From Emmonsiellopsis sp. PD_33 (lineage: Eukaryota > Ascomycota > Eurotiomycetes > Onygenales > Ajellomycetaceae), in contig JANTQF010000381.1 in NCBI GenBank assembly GCA_032988165.1, positions 1 to 32,774 of the forward strand: DNA of 32,774 nucleotides, read 5' to 3'. The position numbers and the translations under genes were made by a program. Every line of letters starts with the position of its first letter. The stretch's first letter is position 1. The notes below the pieces were generated by a model that worked only from the letters and a program-made list of their open reading frames with translations, was not told the DNA's origin and did not search any database. Below are positions 11,330-21,836 of this stretch, piece after piece.

Positions 11330-12696
11330 ATGAAGGGTAAGCGCACATTCGTCCTCCAGGCACCGCAAAGCGCGATCCCAATGGCTAATTTTACCCCTCG
11401 CAGCTCTTATTCTCGTTGGCGGTTTCGGAACCCGTCTGCGACCTCTGGTATGTTCGCCTAGCCCCCAGACGTGCACCCTCGTTGATTTTGATTTCACTGC
11501 TAATGCTCCTGCCAGACTCTTACCCTCCCCAAGCCGCTGGTCGAGTTTGCCAACCGCCCCATGATCCTGCACCAGGTCGAGAGCTTGGCTGCTGCTGGTG
11601 TAACAGACATTGTCCTGGCCGTCAACTACAGACCAGATGTCATGGTCACTGCCCTGAAAAAGGTGCGCTGATACCCCGCCACCCCCGTCTCTCCAGCGAT
11701 ACAACCCACTAACACCCAACGAAAAAATGACAGTACGAGGAAATATACAACGTAAAAATCGAATTCTCAGTCGAGTCAGAGCCTCTCGGCACCGCTGGTC
11801 CCCTCAAGCTCGCGGAGAAGATCCTTGGGAAAGACGACTCCCCATTTTTCGTTCTCAACTCCGACGTCATCTGCGAATACCCCTTTGCTGAGCTGGCTGC
11901 CTTCCACAAGAAACACGGAGACGAGGGCACCATTGTCGTAACAAAGGTCGAGGAACCCTCCAAATACGGTGTGGTGGTACACAAGCCAAACCACCCATCC
12001 CGCATCGACCGCTTCGTCGAGAAACCCGTTGAGTTTGTGGGCAACCGCATCAACGCGGGTATCTACATCCTCAACCCCAGCGTGCTGAACCGCATTGAGC
12101 TGCGTCCCACCTCCATCGAACAAGAGACGTTCCCCGCCATATGCAAAGACGGCCAGCTACATTCCTTTGACCTCGAAGGCTTTTGGATGGACGTTGGCCA
12201 ACCAAAGGATTTCCTGAGCGGAACCTGCCTCTACCTTTCGTCCCTGTCCAAGCGCAACTCGACAAAACTCTCCCCTACCTCAGAACCCTACGTCTATGGA
12301 GGAAACGTCATGGTCGACCCCTCAGCCAAAATCGGCAAGAACTGCCGTATTGGACCTAATGTGGTGATTGGACCAAATGTTGTTGTTGGTGATGGCGTGC
12401 GGCTGCAACGCTGTGTACTGCTCGAGAACACCAAGGTCAAGGACCATGCATGGGTCAAGTCGACAATCGTTGGCTGGAACAGCTCTGTAGGCAAATGGGC
12501 ACGTCTGGAGAACGTGACCGTCCTTGGAGATGACGTGACTATCGGAGACGAAGTTTACGTCAATGGTGGCTCCATCCTGCCACACAAGAGCATCAAGCAG
12601 AACGTTGACGGTAAGATATCACCCTTATACCAAGCTTTTAGACCATAATTTTTGATTAACAATGGCTCTTCTACAGTTCCTGCTATTATCATGTAA
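11330..12696 (+). CDS. mannose-1-phosphate guanylyltransferase (GDP-mannose pyrophosphorylase)
   Basis: Makes GDP-mannose from mannose-1-phosphate and GTP in the cytosol, supplying protein glycosylation, GPI anchors and cell-wall mannan. Exons are 11330-11336, 11404-11447, 11516-11662, 11734-12610 and 12677-12696, encoding 364 residues as I recall for fungal orthologues. The nucleotidyltransferase signature GGFGTRLRPLTLTLPKP begins at residue 8. The metal and sugar-nucleotide site LNSD ends at D110, and FVEKP is at 160-164. The C-terminal third has left-handed beta-helix hexapeptides (IGKNCRIGPNVVIGPNVVVG) and the protein ends PAIIM. The first exon is only 7 nt, so the start codon is fixed by splicing into the conserved KALILVGG sequence. 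All introns have GT-AG ends, with branch sites GCTAAT and ACTAAC visible. Confidence 0.97.
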
Positions 12697-13853
12697 ATCC
12701 CGTTAACCCATCGCCCTTAATAATCGAACGGGCCCGCTCCCCCCTCTTCCTCTTCTCTTCTATTCTACCAAAAACTCCCTTTTTTGATACAACCCCCTTT
12801 TTCTTTTATTTAATGCATGGAATTGGAGTCGTTCTGTGCGGGTGGCGCCATCAGCGGGATGGATGAATGGATGTGCTGAGTCGGTCCGGGGGGTTTTGAT
12901 TTCACACCAAAAAACACAAAAAAGCAATTTCTTGCGGAAACGGGAGAATAAAACGGGCAGGGGGTCATAATTTGGTTGGACCACACATACATGCGCATAG
13001 AGTCGGATGAATGGGATGGGAGGTGTTGAATTTGTTTTCGTTGCCTTGTTCATTTTAATATTCCCCTCGATTTACTTCATTCTTTTCTTTTCTTTTCTTC
13101 TTGCCCCACCAGACATCTTCTCTCACCTTGATGAGATCTCTTTTTTTTTTTGTCACTATCTCCCCCAATTTGGCGAGATTCCTTCTTATACTCCCTTGCT
13201 TTTTCCCCGCCACACATCCCCCTCTGCGGATTAGAAGGGTCGATCCTGCTTACTTCCGTTTCTAGTAAATCATTTACCTACCTCCCCCTTCGCTTCGTCT
13301 TCGTCTTTTTTTTCTTTTTGCTTAATCTTGATACTTAATCTTGATCTTGCTCGTTTTTTTTGCTTGGGGTTAGGGAAACTGCTTTTTGTGCTGTGTTGAT
13401 AAATATATCTCTTTTTTTTCTTTTTAATTATTATCGTCCGTCCTCCCTTTTTGATTCATTTGATCGTTGGCCGAACCACGCAGACAGATATGGTTCTTCT
13501 TTTGATCGTGCCTTTTTCCTTAATCAATCAAACGTTAAGACGTAATAAGATGTGAAGGACGGATTGAATAAAAGCAACTTCGTTTCAAAAAAAAAAAATC
13601 CCTAAAATAGAAGTAGCATATCTAGAATACGAGACAGGAAAATCTAAATTATCTATGGATATTATGTATGGCATATCGCTCAAAAAGATGATGTGAAGTT
13701 AGGGTCTTTCGGGCAGGGCAGGAAGAAGGGGATTTGGGGGGGGGGTATTTATTAAGCATATTATATCAGGATTAAAACAAAAGAACAAGCAACCCTCACC
13801 CCGACCCGGCCACATCAAGCGGAGGCGCATCATACAGCTGACGAATCAATCAA
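12697..13853. other. intergenic region between convergent genes
   Basis: It holds the 3' ends of the GDP-mannose pyrophosphorylase gene (+) and the ERG27-type gene (-). About 13060-13450 is T-rich with several poly-T and CTTTT tracts on the + strand. I see no gene. A run of ten G lies at 13736-13745. Confidence 0.7.
13736..13745. repeat. G run of ten
   Basis: Homopolymer of ten G in the convergent 3' region, which on the - strand is a C run downstream of the ERG27 stop. Possible sequencing-length error site. Confidence 0.8.
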
Positions 13854-15346
13854 TCAAGCCGCGCCCCTCCCGTTCCCATTCATTCCCTTCCCACCCTCAA
13901 CCCCACTCGCCGCCTCCTCCCTATGCAACACCCCCTCCCACACCCTCCTCAACCCCTCCATCTCCCTCCAACACCTCCAACCCACCTCCTCAAACCCCTT
14001 CCTCTCCTCAACCGTCAAATCCGTCGCCCCCTCCTTCCTCCGCCTCCTCTTATCCCCCTCAAACACCGCGCCCCCAACAACACCCCCAAACCCCCACCCC
14101 TGCACCTCAGTACACACCGCACTCTCCCGCCCCCACACATCGCACGCGCTGCCCCATTTCACCTTCCCACCGCCGTGGCGCGCGTACGCGCCTTCGGCTT
14201 CGTCGATGACAGGCTGCGGCGCGAGCGCGAGGAAGACGGCTGAACAGGCGCCCTTGTACGAGGAGACGACGTGCCAGGGGGATCCGAGGAGGCGGGCGAT
14301 GTAGAAGGCGGCGATCATTAGGTAGGGGAGCGGGAAGATGAGAGGCACGATGGAGGTTGCGCAGACGCCTGGGTGGGAGAGGTATATGTTTGGTCTTGTG
14401 TATTTCTTTGGGGTGGTGGGGGGTTGCGCTCCTTCTTCTTCTTCCTCTTCTACTTCTGATGACGAAGATAGTGATGAAGATGAAGGAGATGGCGACGGGT
14501 CAAGAAAGCCATCAACCCACTTCTTCGACCCCGGCAGATCCGCCGTCAACGCCAGCGCATCAGCCAGATACTTCGACGCCTCATACGCATGCCGGCTCCG
14601 CACCGTCTGCACATCGCCCACATCAAACACCCCCGGCGTCGCCTCCACGCTGGACGTCCAAACCACCCGTCCGGGCCTCTGCGGCCCGCACGCACTGAGA
14701 ACCGGCATCAGCGCGTGCGCAAGCATATAGTGGCCAAACACATTGGCGAGGAAGATATGTCCCAGCGCCGGCTCGTCCGGCTGCGTCGTCTGCTTCTTGG
14801 CCAACACGCCCGTATCGCTCCGTGTATATCGTGCCGTCCAGGTGATGGCGTTGACGAGCTCGGTGCAGAAGAGGTAGATGGCTTTCGGGTAGTTGAGGCC
14901 GGTGAAGCCGGCGATGCCGGCGTTGAGGATTATTGCGTCTAGTTTGGGGAGGGTGGTTAGGAGGCGGCGGCTCAGGGCGCGGACGGAGAGGAGGTTGCTT
15001 AGGTCGACGTGTTCCGGGGTGAGAGTGACGCGGGCGCGGGTTGTGTGGTGTTTGGCGGCGGAGGTGGTGAGGTGGGATTGTAGGCGGGAGAGGGTCTGGG
15101 CGCTCTTTTTGGCGCTGCGGGTGGTGAAGAGGAGATTGAGGGATTGGGAGGGGGGGTGGGTGGAGAGGAATTCGTCGATTGTTCGGCAGCAGATGGAGAA
15201 GCCGATGCCGCTGGGGAATTATTAGCCGTTGGCTGCTTCTTCCTTGCAAAATTTGAATTGAGGGGGCCATACCTGTTTGTACCGGTCACTAGGATGTAGG
15301 TCGTGTCCGGTTCCCCGAAATCAGGAGACGTATTGGTGAACCCCAT
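13854..15346 (-). CDS. 3-ketosteroid reductase, ERG27 type (short-chain dehydrogenase)
   Basis: NADPH-dependent reductase of the sterol C-4 demethylation complex in ergosterol synthesis, at the ER or lipid droplets. Exons 15346-15273 and 15210-13854, joined across a 62 nt intron (GTATGG...CCCCAG, branch GCTAAT), give 476 residues. The cofactor motif TGTNSGIG is at 21-28 and is created by the splice, which confirms it. NAG follows the expected strand (LDAIILNAG), a Ser-Ser pair is at 211-212, and the catalytic YEASK is at 234-238. The family-typical segments GHIFLANVFGHYMLAH and YLSHPGVCAT are present, and a hydrophobic patch at about 312-335 could contact membrane. It is longer than yeast Erg27 (347 residues by memory), partly because of a Ser-rich then Glu-rich insert at about 264-284. 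Two CACGTG boxes lie upstream. Family assignment is strong; the exact substrate is inferred from the family. Confidence 0.92.
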
Positions 15347-15448
15347 TGCGATTGTGCGCTGTCCCCCTGAATTGACGGACGTTGGATGTTGATGGATGCG
15401 GCTCTTACCATTTTCTGGAATTTAAGTTTGGAGACCTCCGAGCCGCGT

Positions 15449-15454
15449 CACGTG
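15449..15454. promoter_or_regulatory. CACGTG box upstream of ERG27
   Basis: Palindromic E-box 103 bp upstream of the ERG27-type start codon. Fungal sterol genes are often controlled by the bHLH factor SREBP; that this box is such a site is inference. Confidence 0.45.
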
Positions 15455-15489
15455 TGTGAGGGATAAAAGTTAAACCACATTAAGGTTGT

Positions 15490-15495
15490 CACGTG
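15490..15495. promoter_or_regulatory. second CACGTG box upstream of ERG27
   Basis: A second E-box core 41 bp further upstream, in GTCACGTGCC. Two copies this close make a real site more likely than either alone. Confidence 0.45.
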
Positions 15496-16852
15496 CCATG
15501 CTAGCGCCAACCTTAACCCTAATCTCCTGGACAGGAAACTTCAACCTATTTTCATCCCTTGTCAAGGCTGTCATTGAGCTTCAATATTTCGAGGGGGCGG
15601 AAAGGCGTCTATCTTCGCTCTTAATAACCCCATATTTTCCTTTTCGTATACGGTAATGTGTTGGTTTAGCATCGAATGACAGTTTCCAGGGCATTTTGGG
15701 AAGACTAATAATGATTTCCAGCAGCGCGCGACAACGCATAATATCGCGTAAAAAAACAGCCATTGTGCTCTGGGCCTTTTATATGCCCTTGTTTAAATGA
15801 GTGGCCTATCATGTGACTCACTGTGGTGGCACTCAAAGCAAGGAGAAGATCGCAATTCTTTATACGCACCTACAAGCGGACGAGCAGATTATTGCCCAAT
15901 AATGGCCGCGTCCTGACACTGACCTGTTGGTGAAAGCCCTTTGACTCTACTCTCCAGAGGGAATAATAATGGGGGAGACCCATATAACCATCTTTTTGTT
16001 TACCCTCCTCGATGCATCGAGCTGCATTTTCTTGTTTACTTTTTCTGGTGGGGTACCACCCGATTAAAAGGCTTCGAAGGTCCAGTTTCTTTCATACATA
16101 AACCATACCCCCCCGGATGAAGCAAGCCACTTTTGGCCGGAAACAGCCTAACTTTATATGGTTCGCTTTTATATACCCATACTTATTTCCAGATCCATTC
16201 TCGAGTTCGTTTCTAGCTTTTGAGGCGCCGTCTTTCTTGCAGGCATAATGTATGTCCACGGGACCAGATGTCGGCTGGCGCCTTACTTGCCTACCTGGCT
16301 TGTCGCTTGTCGCTTGCTGTTGTTGTTGTCGTCGTCGTCCTTTTGAGTTTTCGTATTTGCTCAACCTGGTCATCACCACGATTCTAATCCCAGCAATCTT
16401 CTGGATTATACTTCCCCAAGCGATGTTTTCTGTTTACCCGACATGTTTACGAAGTTTGTTGTTTCTATGGTGATTTAAAACTTTCTGTCTGCGGGATGTA
16501 AGTTGAGATATATTTGCATGTTGTCTGTTGTATCCCCAGATGAACTTGCCTTTCATCATGATAGCTGGCGATACTATGGACGGTTAACAATTGTTCTGTA
16601 TAGTGTCAACGCTGTTAAAGGCGGACTATACTAGATTAACGGTGATATCTACTTGTCTAGTGTAGCTCCGTCGGGCACATTCGTGCCAGCTCCTCCGGGG
16701 AAAAGCCATCAAGGTATGGATATCTTATTGCGGTTATTAATAAAGGCAACTGACTTAGTCGACCACTAGGTTTCAGAGTGAATGGAATTGACCCTGCGGT
16801 GCTCCTTCACAATACTATACTTCCAAGCCGATAGGACCTGTCTCCTCAAACG

Positions 16853-17984
16853 ATGATGGAAGAAAGAAATGAGGCCCGTCCACCCTCTGGAGGAACTCTG
16901 TCTACTTCCAACACGATTCTTGCTCCTGCGACAACAACGAGAGCATTTACTGCAGCTGCATCACCCATGGTCACATCTCATGGGGACAGCATGACGAGCA
17001 AATTTCCAGTTCTTGGTTGGAGCCTCGTCATTGGAACCTGTACGTGGCCAACCACGGAGTTCACGGTTACAGGTTCAAATAGTTTTCCAACAATATATCC
17101 TCGAGCAGTATGCAGTACGTCTGAGGACAATAAATGTTGCCCCGTTGGCGGCACCGTTAGCACTCCACTTACCTCATGTCCACGAGGTTATGCGACTATA
17201 GGGCAGTCCGCATGTTGTCCAGAGTAAGTCTCAAGTCCCCTTATAAAACCCCATCCTCGTGCACTGCTCACAATTTGCCAGAGGCTGGTCAATATACACC
17301 ACGGCACTCGGAACAGAAACCCCATGCTACCACCCTCTCGAAACTACTGTCAGCTCACAACCTACCACACCCCCTCCAAACAACGGCCCCTGGACCATCC
17401 GCAACACCCTATTCGCCACGAAATACGACCTAAACCCCCGTCACCAAACCACCCTCCTAAGTCTAGCAACCCCAACCGCAACCTCAACATCCCAAGCAAG
17501 CCCCGAGACCCCCCCACCATCCCACAACATCAGCAAAGGAGCCGTAGCCGGCATCGCCATTGGCTCCGCCGTCGGCTCCGTTCTCCTCCTTATAATCGCT
17601 CTCTACCTCATCCGCAGGCGCAATCGTACCCCCCGCCCTTTCCACAGCAACACTAGCCTCATCGACAGCATGATCCGCCCCCCAGCAAAGGACGTACATG
17701 AACTAGGTTCAACAGAAGCCCAGCCGGCAGCAATGGCACTCTCAATACCTCCACATCCGCCTCCCCCGCGCCCTCCAACGAGCGCAAGCGAGTCACGGAC
17801 AATAGGCGACGGCACAATGCAGAGCGTCCCAGTGATGTATGATCCGTACATCTCTCCGGTGGGGAACACGAGAGCCTTCACGCCAACGATCCGCACGCTG
17901 GAGCCGCAGGAGCTAGAGGGGAACACGTTTATCAACGAGTATCATCCTGCGTTTAGGAACGAGGCGGGGTCGCGGCAGCAGTGA
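16853..17984 (+). CDS. Cys-rich single-pass membrane protein, function unknown
   Basis: Exons 16853-17223 and 17282-17984 give 357 residues. The 58 nt intron (GTAAGT...GCCAG) restores the motif CCPEGW, which supports the splice. The N-terminal part is Ser/Thr-rich, then a Cys-rich domain runs from GWSLVIGTCTWP through CCPVGG, CPRGY and CCPEGW to TPCYHPL, probably extracellular and disulfide-linked. A Pro/Ser/Thr stretch leads to one membrane helix at about 210-234, with Gly/Ala spacing like fungal Skg6/Axl2-type segments, then RRR and a Pro-rich cytoplasmic tail of about 120 residues. The arrangement resembles fungal cell-surface sensors, but no named family is recognised. No signal peptide is visible from this start, and a stop at 16832-16834 closes the frame upstream, so either the helix is an internal anchor or an upstream exon is missed. 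Confidence 0.75.
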
Positions 17985-18426
17985 TATGGACTACTTGTGA
18001 GGAGGTCTATTTATTTACTTCGGCCCTTCCACCTCTTGAGTGCGGAGGTTGGGGTTCGTTTTTCTAATTAATTATTATTCTTTAATGGGCGGGTGTCTTG
18101 CGTTGTACTAAGGGTCATGGTTTGGTTTGGGGGGATATAGATGGGTAGAGGGGTGCGTGTCAGTTTTTTTTTTTTTCGAGGCTTGATGTGGTGCAGTTTT
18201 GTATTTTTGCTATATGATTTTTCATTTAGTTGCAGTGGTGGAGTTTTCCGCGTGTATATCAGATATTTAATTCTATAACTTTTCTATCATTTGCTTGTCT
18301 AGATCAACCAAATTATTGGCTTGTAATGCCTACATATTGTGGATTAGGCCATCAAATGCTAAATCCTTGATTCTCTCAAGATCTTAAAAACCATATGGAC
18401 CCCAGAAGTTCAAACCATCTCACCCC
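17985..18426. other. intergenic 3' region
   Basis: Follows the membrane-protein stop. AT-rich, with a 13 T run at 18164-18176. No gene seen. It lies between that gene's 3' end and the decayed GMC gene reading toward it. Confidence 0.6.
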
Positions 18427-20313
18427 CTATCCTACTCGTAATAATATCCCCACCCTACAAAAGCAACAGTTTGCAACTGCACGCTGATATACCCCCATAA
18501 AAGCAAGAAAGTAAGCATATACTTTCTCCGCAATTACATACGTCGTCGCACGAGTATCCGGCCCAGCGTCCAACGGCATAATCGACTCATCCGCTACTGA
18601 CGACCGCGTCACTCGATACACTAGGAAATCGGGACCTACCACACCACACCCTCTTCACCCTCCGGCATCATCGCAGACATACAGCAAGCATGCGCAACAC
18701 TGGCCATCATCCACCGGTTCGTCGACTCCTTTAGCCCCTCATCACTCGTAACATTTTAATCCCGAGAATGTTTCTAGGAGGAAGTCTTCGGGGCTTTGCT
18801 TTTAAGTTTTCTTGAATGATATTTTTATGGTCTTTGTCGAGGAATGCGAGGGGGATGAATGTGTTGGTGCTTCCTACACCAAGGATAAGGGGGCCTAGAT
18901 TTTATTATTAGATTGCTTGTACGTGGTCAATATTTTGCGGAGAAAAGCTGACGGACCTCTTCTATGCCCATCCTATTCATTTTAAGTCCACCCTGCAAAG
19001 GTTTCGTTTTCGGCCAACGGTTTGGGATTGGGGAAGACGTGCGGGGTATATATGGATCGTTAGAGGTATAACAAAAGTATATAGCTCCGTGGTGTGAGAA
19101 TTTATATTTATATGAGACCGTGCTTGTGGCATGATGCTGCAAGTTCAATTCAACCTCCTAGCAAATCAACGGCTCCGGCAATTCCAGCTTTCTCAAGGAG
19201 TTCACAAGGCCCAATACTGCTCTCTCCATTGCAAAACCTGCAGTGAACGAAGCCACCCAGACAAAAGAGTTATCTCCTTTTTTGTATTCAGAGTGATATT
19301 TTTTGGCCCAGCTTCAGTATGCCTCTATTGAATTCGCACGCCAGTTGCGTGCTTCTCTTTAAAAAGAACAATGTCATCCACCCTGTAACCAGTCAATAGC
19401 TTGAGATTTGACCGAGAGGCTATTGGGTCGTAATAGGGAGTCCTGGCGTAGGGTCTGGTTTGCTAGGCTGGGCCTTGACTGCTTGGGAACCAAACTTTAA
19501 TAGGAGCCTTTAACCCCAATATCAAGCCACGATTGGAATTGCATTTTTCCCGACTGTCAGTAAAGAATATAAATAGCAGGAAGAGCTGGACTCACTTTTT
19601 CCGGAATACTACCATGGTGGGATACTTTCCCCTATCATACGTGATGTTTGTTCCATTCTTCTGCAAATTCTAGATCGGGGGATGGAAAGTTACGCTCTGA
19701 CAACATCTGTTTATTTCTCGACTTTCCCTACTTATTCTGAGTGACCGTACTCGAGGGACACGCCGTTAATACCTTCTTGGATTATGGAAGCAGACCATCC
19801 AATTCCCATCCTGGATTGGAGATTTTATATAGTCCTTAGCTGGTCCGCGATCAAAAGGACTCCATTCATGACGGAACCGCTACCTATAGCGGCAGCATGA
19901 TACACAGGGAAAATTTTCCCATCGGCTGCTTCATGTGGCACTGAGGTAGAATTATATGGATCCTGGGGCGGGCACGGCCGCCTGAATGGCGAATGACGAT
20001 CCGGATCATTGTCAAGATATCCATATTCCACAACTAAGACGGTATCTAACATTCAGGCGTCAGAAAGTAAGACAATCTTATCCGACATAGCAAGTCACAA
20101 TTGCTACGTACTTGATTTGCCTTCAGTCAGTCTATTTGCGATAACGAGACCGCCTTGTCCTCCACCAACGGTGGCATGGTTGTATGCCTTTTTGGAATCC
20201 ACAGCTTCTATCCGTCTTTCTTGAAGATTGTTGAACAAGTTTGGGTAGCCAAAGGATACCTGTGAATGCAACAATGCCATGGCAATTGCCACAGCTACCT
20301 GGCTCAAGGCCAT
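18427..20313 (-). pseudogene. decayed GMC oxidoreductase (FAD-dependent alcohol/glucose oxidase family)
   Basis: The pieces lie in the right order on the - strand over a normal gene length. A start at 20313 opens a signal peptide of about 22 residues, then the FAD-binding Rossmann motif VGGGQGGLVIANRL (residues 49-62). An intron at 20111-20046 leads to NTVLVVEYG and the GMC segment ending in GSGSVMNGVL. After that the frame breaks: one T is missing in the T run opposite 19853-19856, and FDRGPAKDY continues in the next frame. A second shift precedes NPGWELDGLLP, which is followed by a stop at 19782-19784. EEW-NITYD lies near 19.64 kb. The C-terminal GMC part (a degraded AMMP-EGEEGVV, then SIMPLDAGPDTRATTYVIAEK) is at about 18.52-18.70 kb, with another shift. 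The catalytic His region is damaged. The decay does not resemble the CpG erasure seen after 27 kb. Confidence 0.85.
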
Positions 20314-20392
20314 TGTAGCTGTCAAAATATCGTGGATTGTACACAGTTTTAGTTAACAAGAGGAGAGCCTCTCGTTTATAACACCTATCCCA

Positions 20393-21836
20393 TCATGTTC
20401 TATCTGTACTAAAGTCAATAGCAGCCTTTTCCGTACCTTCGTAGACACCATGAGGTTTCAACGATAAACAATTAAGAAGGTCATTGAAGAGCCGATGGCG
20501 AACTTTACGCCGGGTCGAACGGTCTGGCTTGGAATTTGAAAGGTATACCTCCATGGATCCCTTGAAAAAAGATCCTAGCACCGGGACCGCGTCGCGCAAT
20601 ACTAGCCGTACCCTGCCCGAGGTCGTTCGCTAGGAAGTGTTCCGGGAGGCCTTTAATGTCAAGGATCCCTTGCATTTCAGGCTAAAACAAACTGCTTGCG
20701 GGATCCGGGATTAAGTTAGCCCATTTTGGTGTGGGTTCATAAGTGACAACGGAGAGCAGAGTCTGCGCTGGCCAGGTACAGTTTCTCGGAGTGTGAACAG
20801 TTCCTCAGGAAACTCGAAACCAGGACATTTGAGCCCAGTCAATTGATGTTTTCATTTCTTGTTTCCAAGTCGATATTTACATCTATCCTCAAATTCGATT
20901 AGTACTAAGGCCGGTTAATGGATATCGCCGCCTACCTGGTGCCTGCCGTCCTAATTCCGCATGCCTGAAAAGCAGTAGTTCTTCCACCAAAGATCGTGAG
21001 AAGCGGAGCCACGATCTGGTTTATGATCCCCGCCCTTTGCAAAATACTGCTTATCTGGGGTCGGAGATCCCCCAGAGCTAACAAACGAGAATCTTGCCCT
21101 CCCATTGCTAGCATGGTGCTATTATCGACCATCGTGACGACGTTCCAACCTCGCGGAGTTCAAAGTACTCTACTAGACATCGGGTTCCAGACTGTATCAA
21201 ACTGGTCCTACGACGGTACGCTATGTACGTACGTACGGGCTGGACAAGGATTCTGTTCAATGTGGTTATGAATGGAAATTCTTGGGGTGCTTTGTTCAGT
21301 GTTTGCGATGTCCCCGCGCGCTCACATTGCCAGGAGGAGACAGCAGAACCAAAGCAAATGAAAGCGTGCAGAGAGGCCCCAAGTAGTATCCAGTGTCGTG
21401 AAACTCTTATCCATAAGGGGGAAAAAGTCAGTTGCTGCAATTCCTGCTGAAGGAGCTTATTCGCGAGCTTGTTTCCACGGTGGTCAAGCTTGAGTAGTTT
21501 AGCAAGCTGAATCTTGAGCCGCGCAATGGGCCCGCTGGGGCGATATTCAGACGAGAAATGATTCCCGCAGAGAACCAGCTTGTGGCCGTCAGCTTTGGTG
21601 TTTTTGAGAGATGTAATCGCACATCTACAAAGGTGAGGGCGGCGGAGGTCGAAGCTCCAGTGTGCGCCTCACCCTGCGCAAGTAGAACAAATGGAAATAG
21701 CAAGGGTGGATATTGGAGAATATCCTGTTCTCTCCAAATGTGCCTCGAGACAACATTGTATCCGAGCCGCGAGTGTCGGGATGATGATATCAGGTCCAGT
21801 TTGGTGCGAGTTAGGGCTAATTCCCTATCTAGTTAG
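20393..21836 (-). other. possible decayed coding DNA, unidentified
   Basis: Several adjacent open stretches on the - strand (20640-20393, 21132-20932, 21440-21108, 21703-21428) have mixed, protein-like composition, and the first continues in two overlapping frames. None gives a family I recognise and none joins into a gene with good splice sites. This may be another dead gene upstream of the GMC relic, or chance. An ACGTACGTACG alternating run is at about 21226-21236. Confidence 0.25.

Larger units (their letters stand above)
15347..16852. promoter_or_regulatory. intergenic region with divergent promoters
   Basis: Lies between the divergent ERG27-type and membrane-protein genes. The first 150 bp holds two CACGTG boxes. 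A GTT/GTC trinucleotide tract is near 16317-16342. No gene was found in the remaining 1.3 kb; short frames there have no protein-like features. Confidence 0.6.

Noticed and set aside
11416..11712. 98-codon frame overlapping the first exons of the GDP-mannose pyrophosphorylase gene
   Set aside because: Wrong frame relative to the conserved exons and runs through two clear introns.
13923..15225. Long + strand frames across the ERG27-type gene
   Set aside because: Antisense to a confirmed gene; Pro/Arg-rich because of its biased third codon positions.
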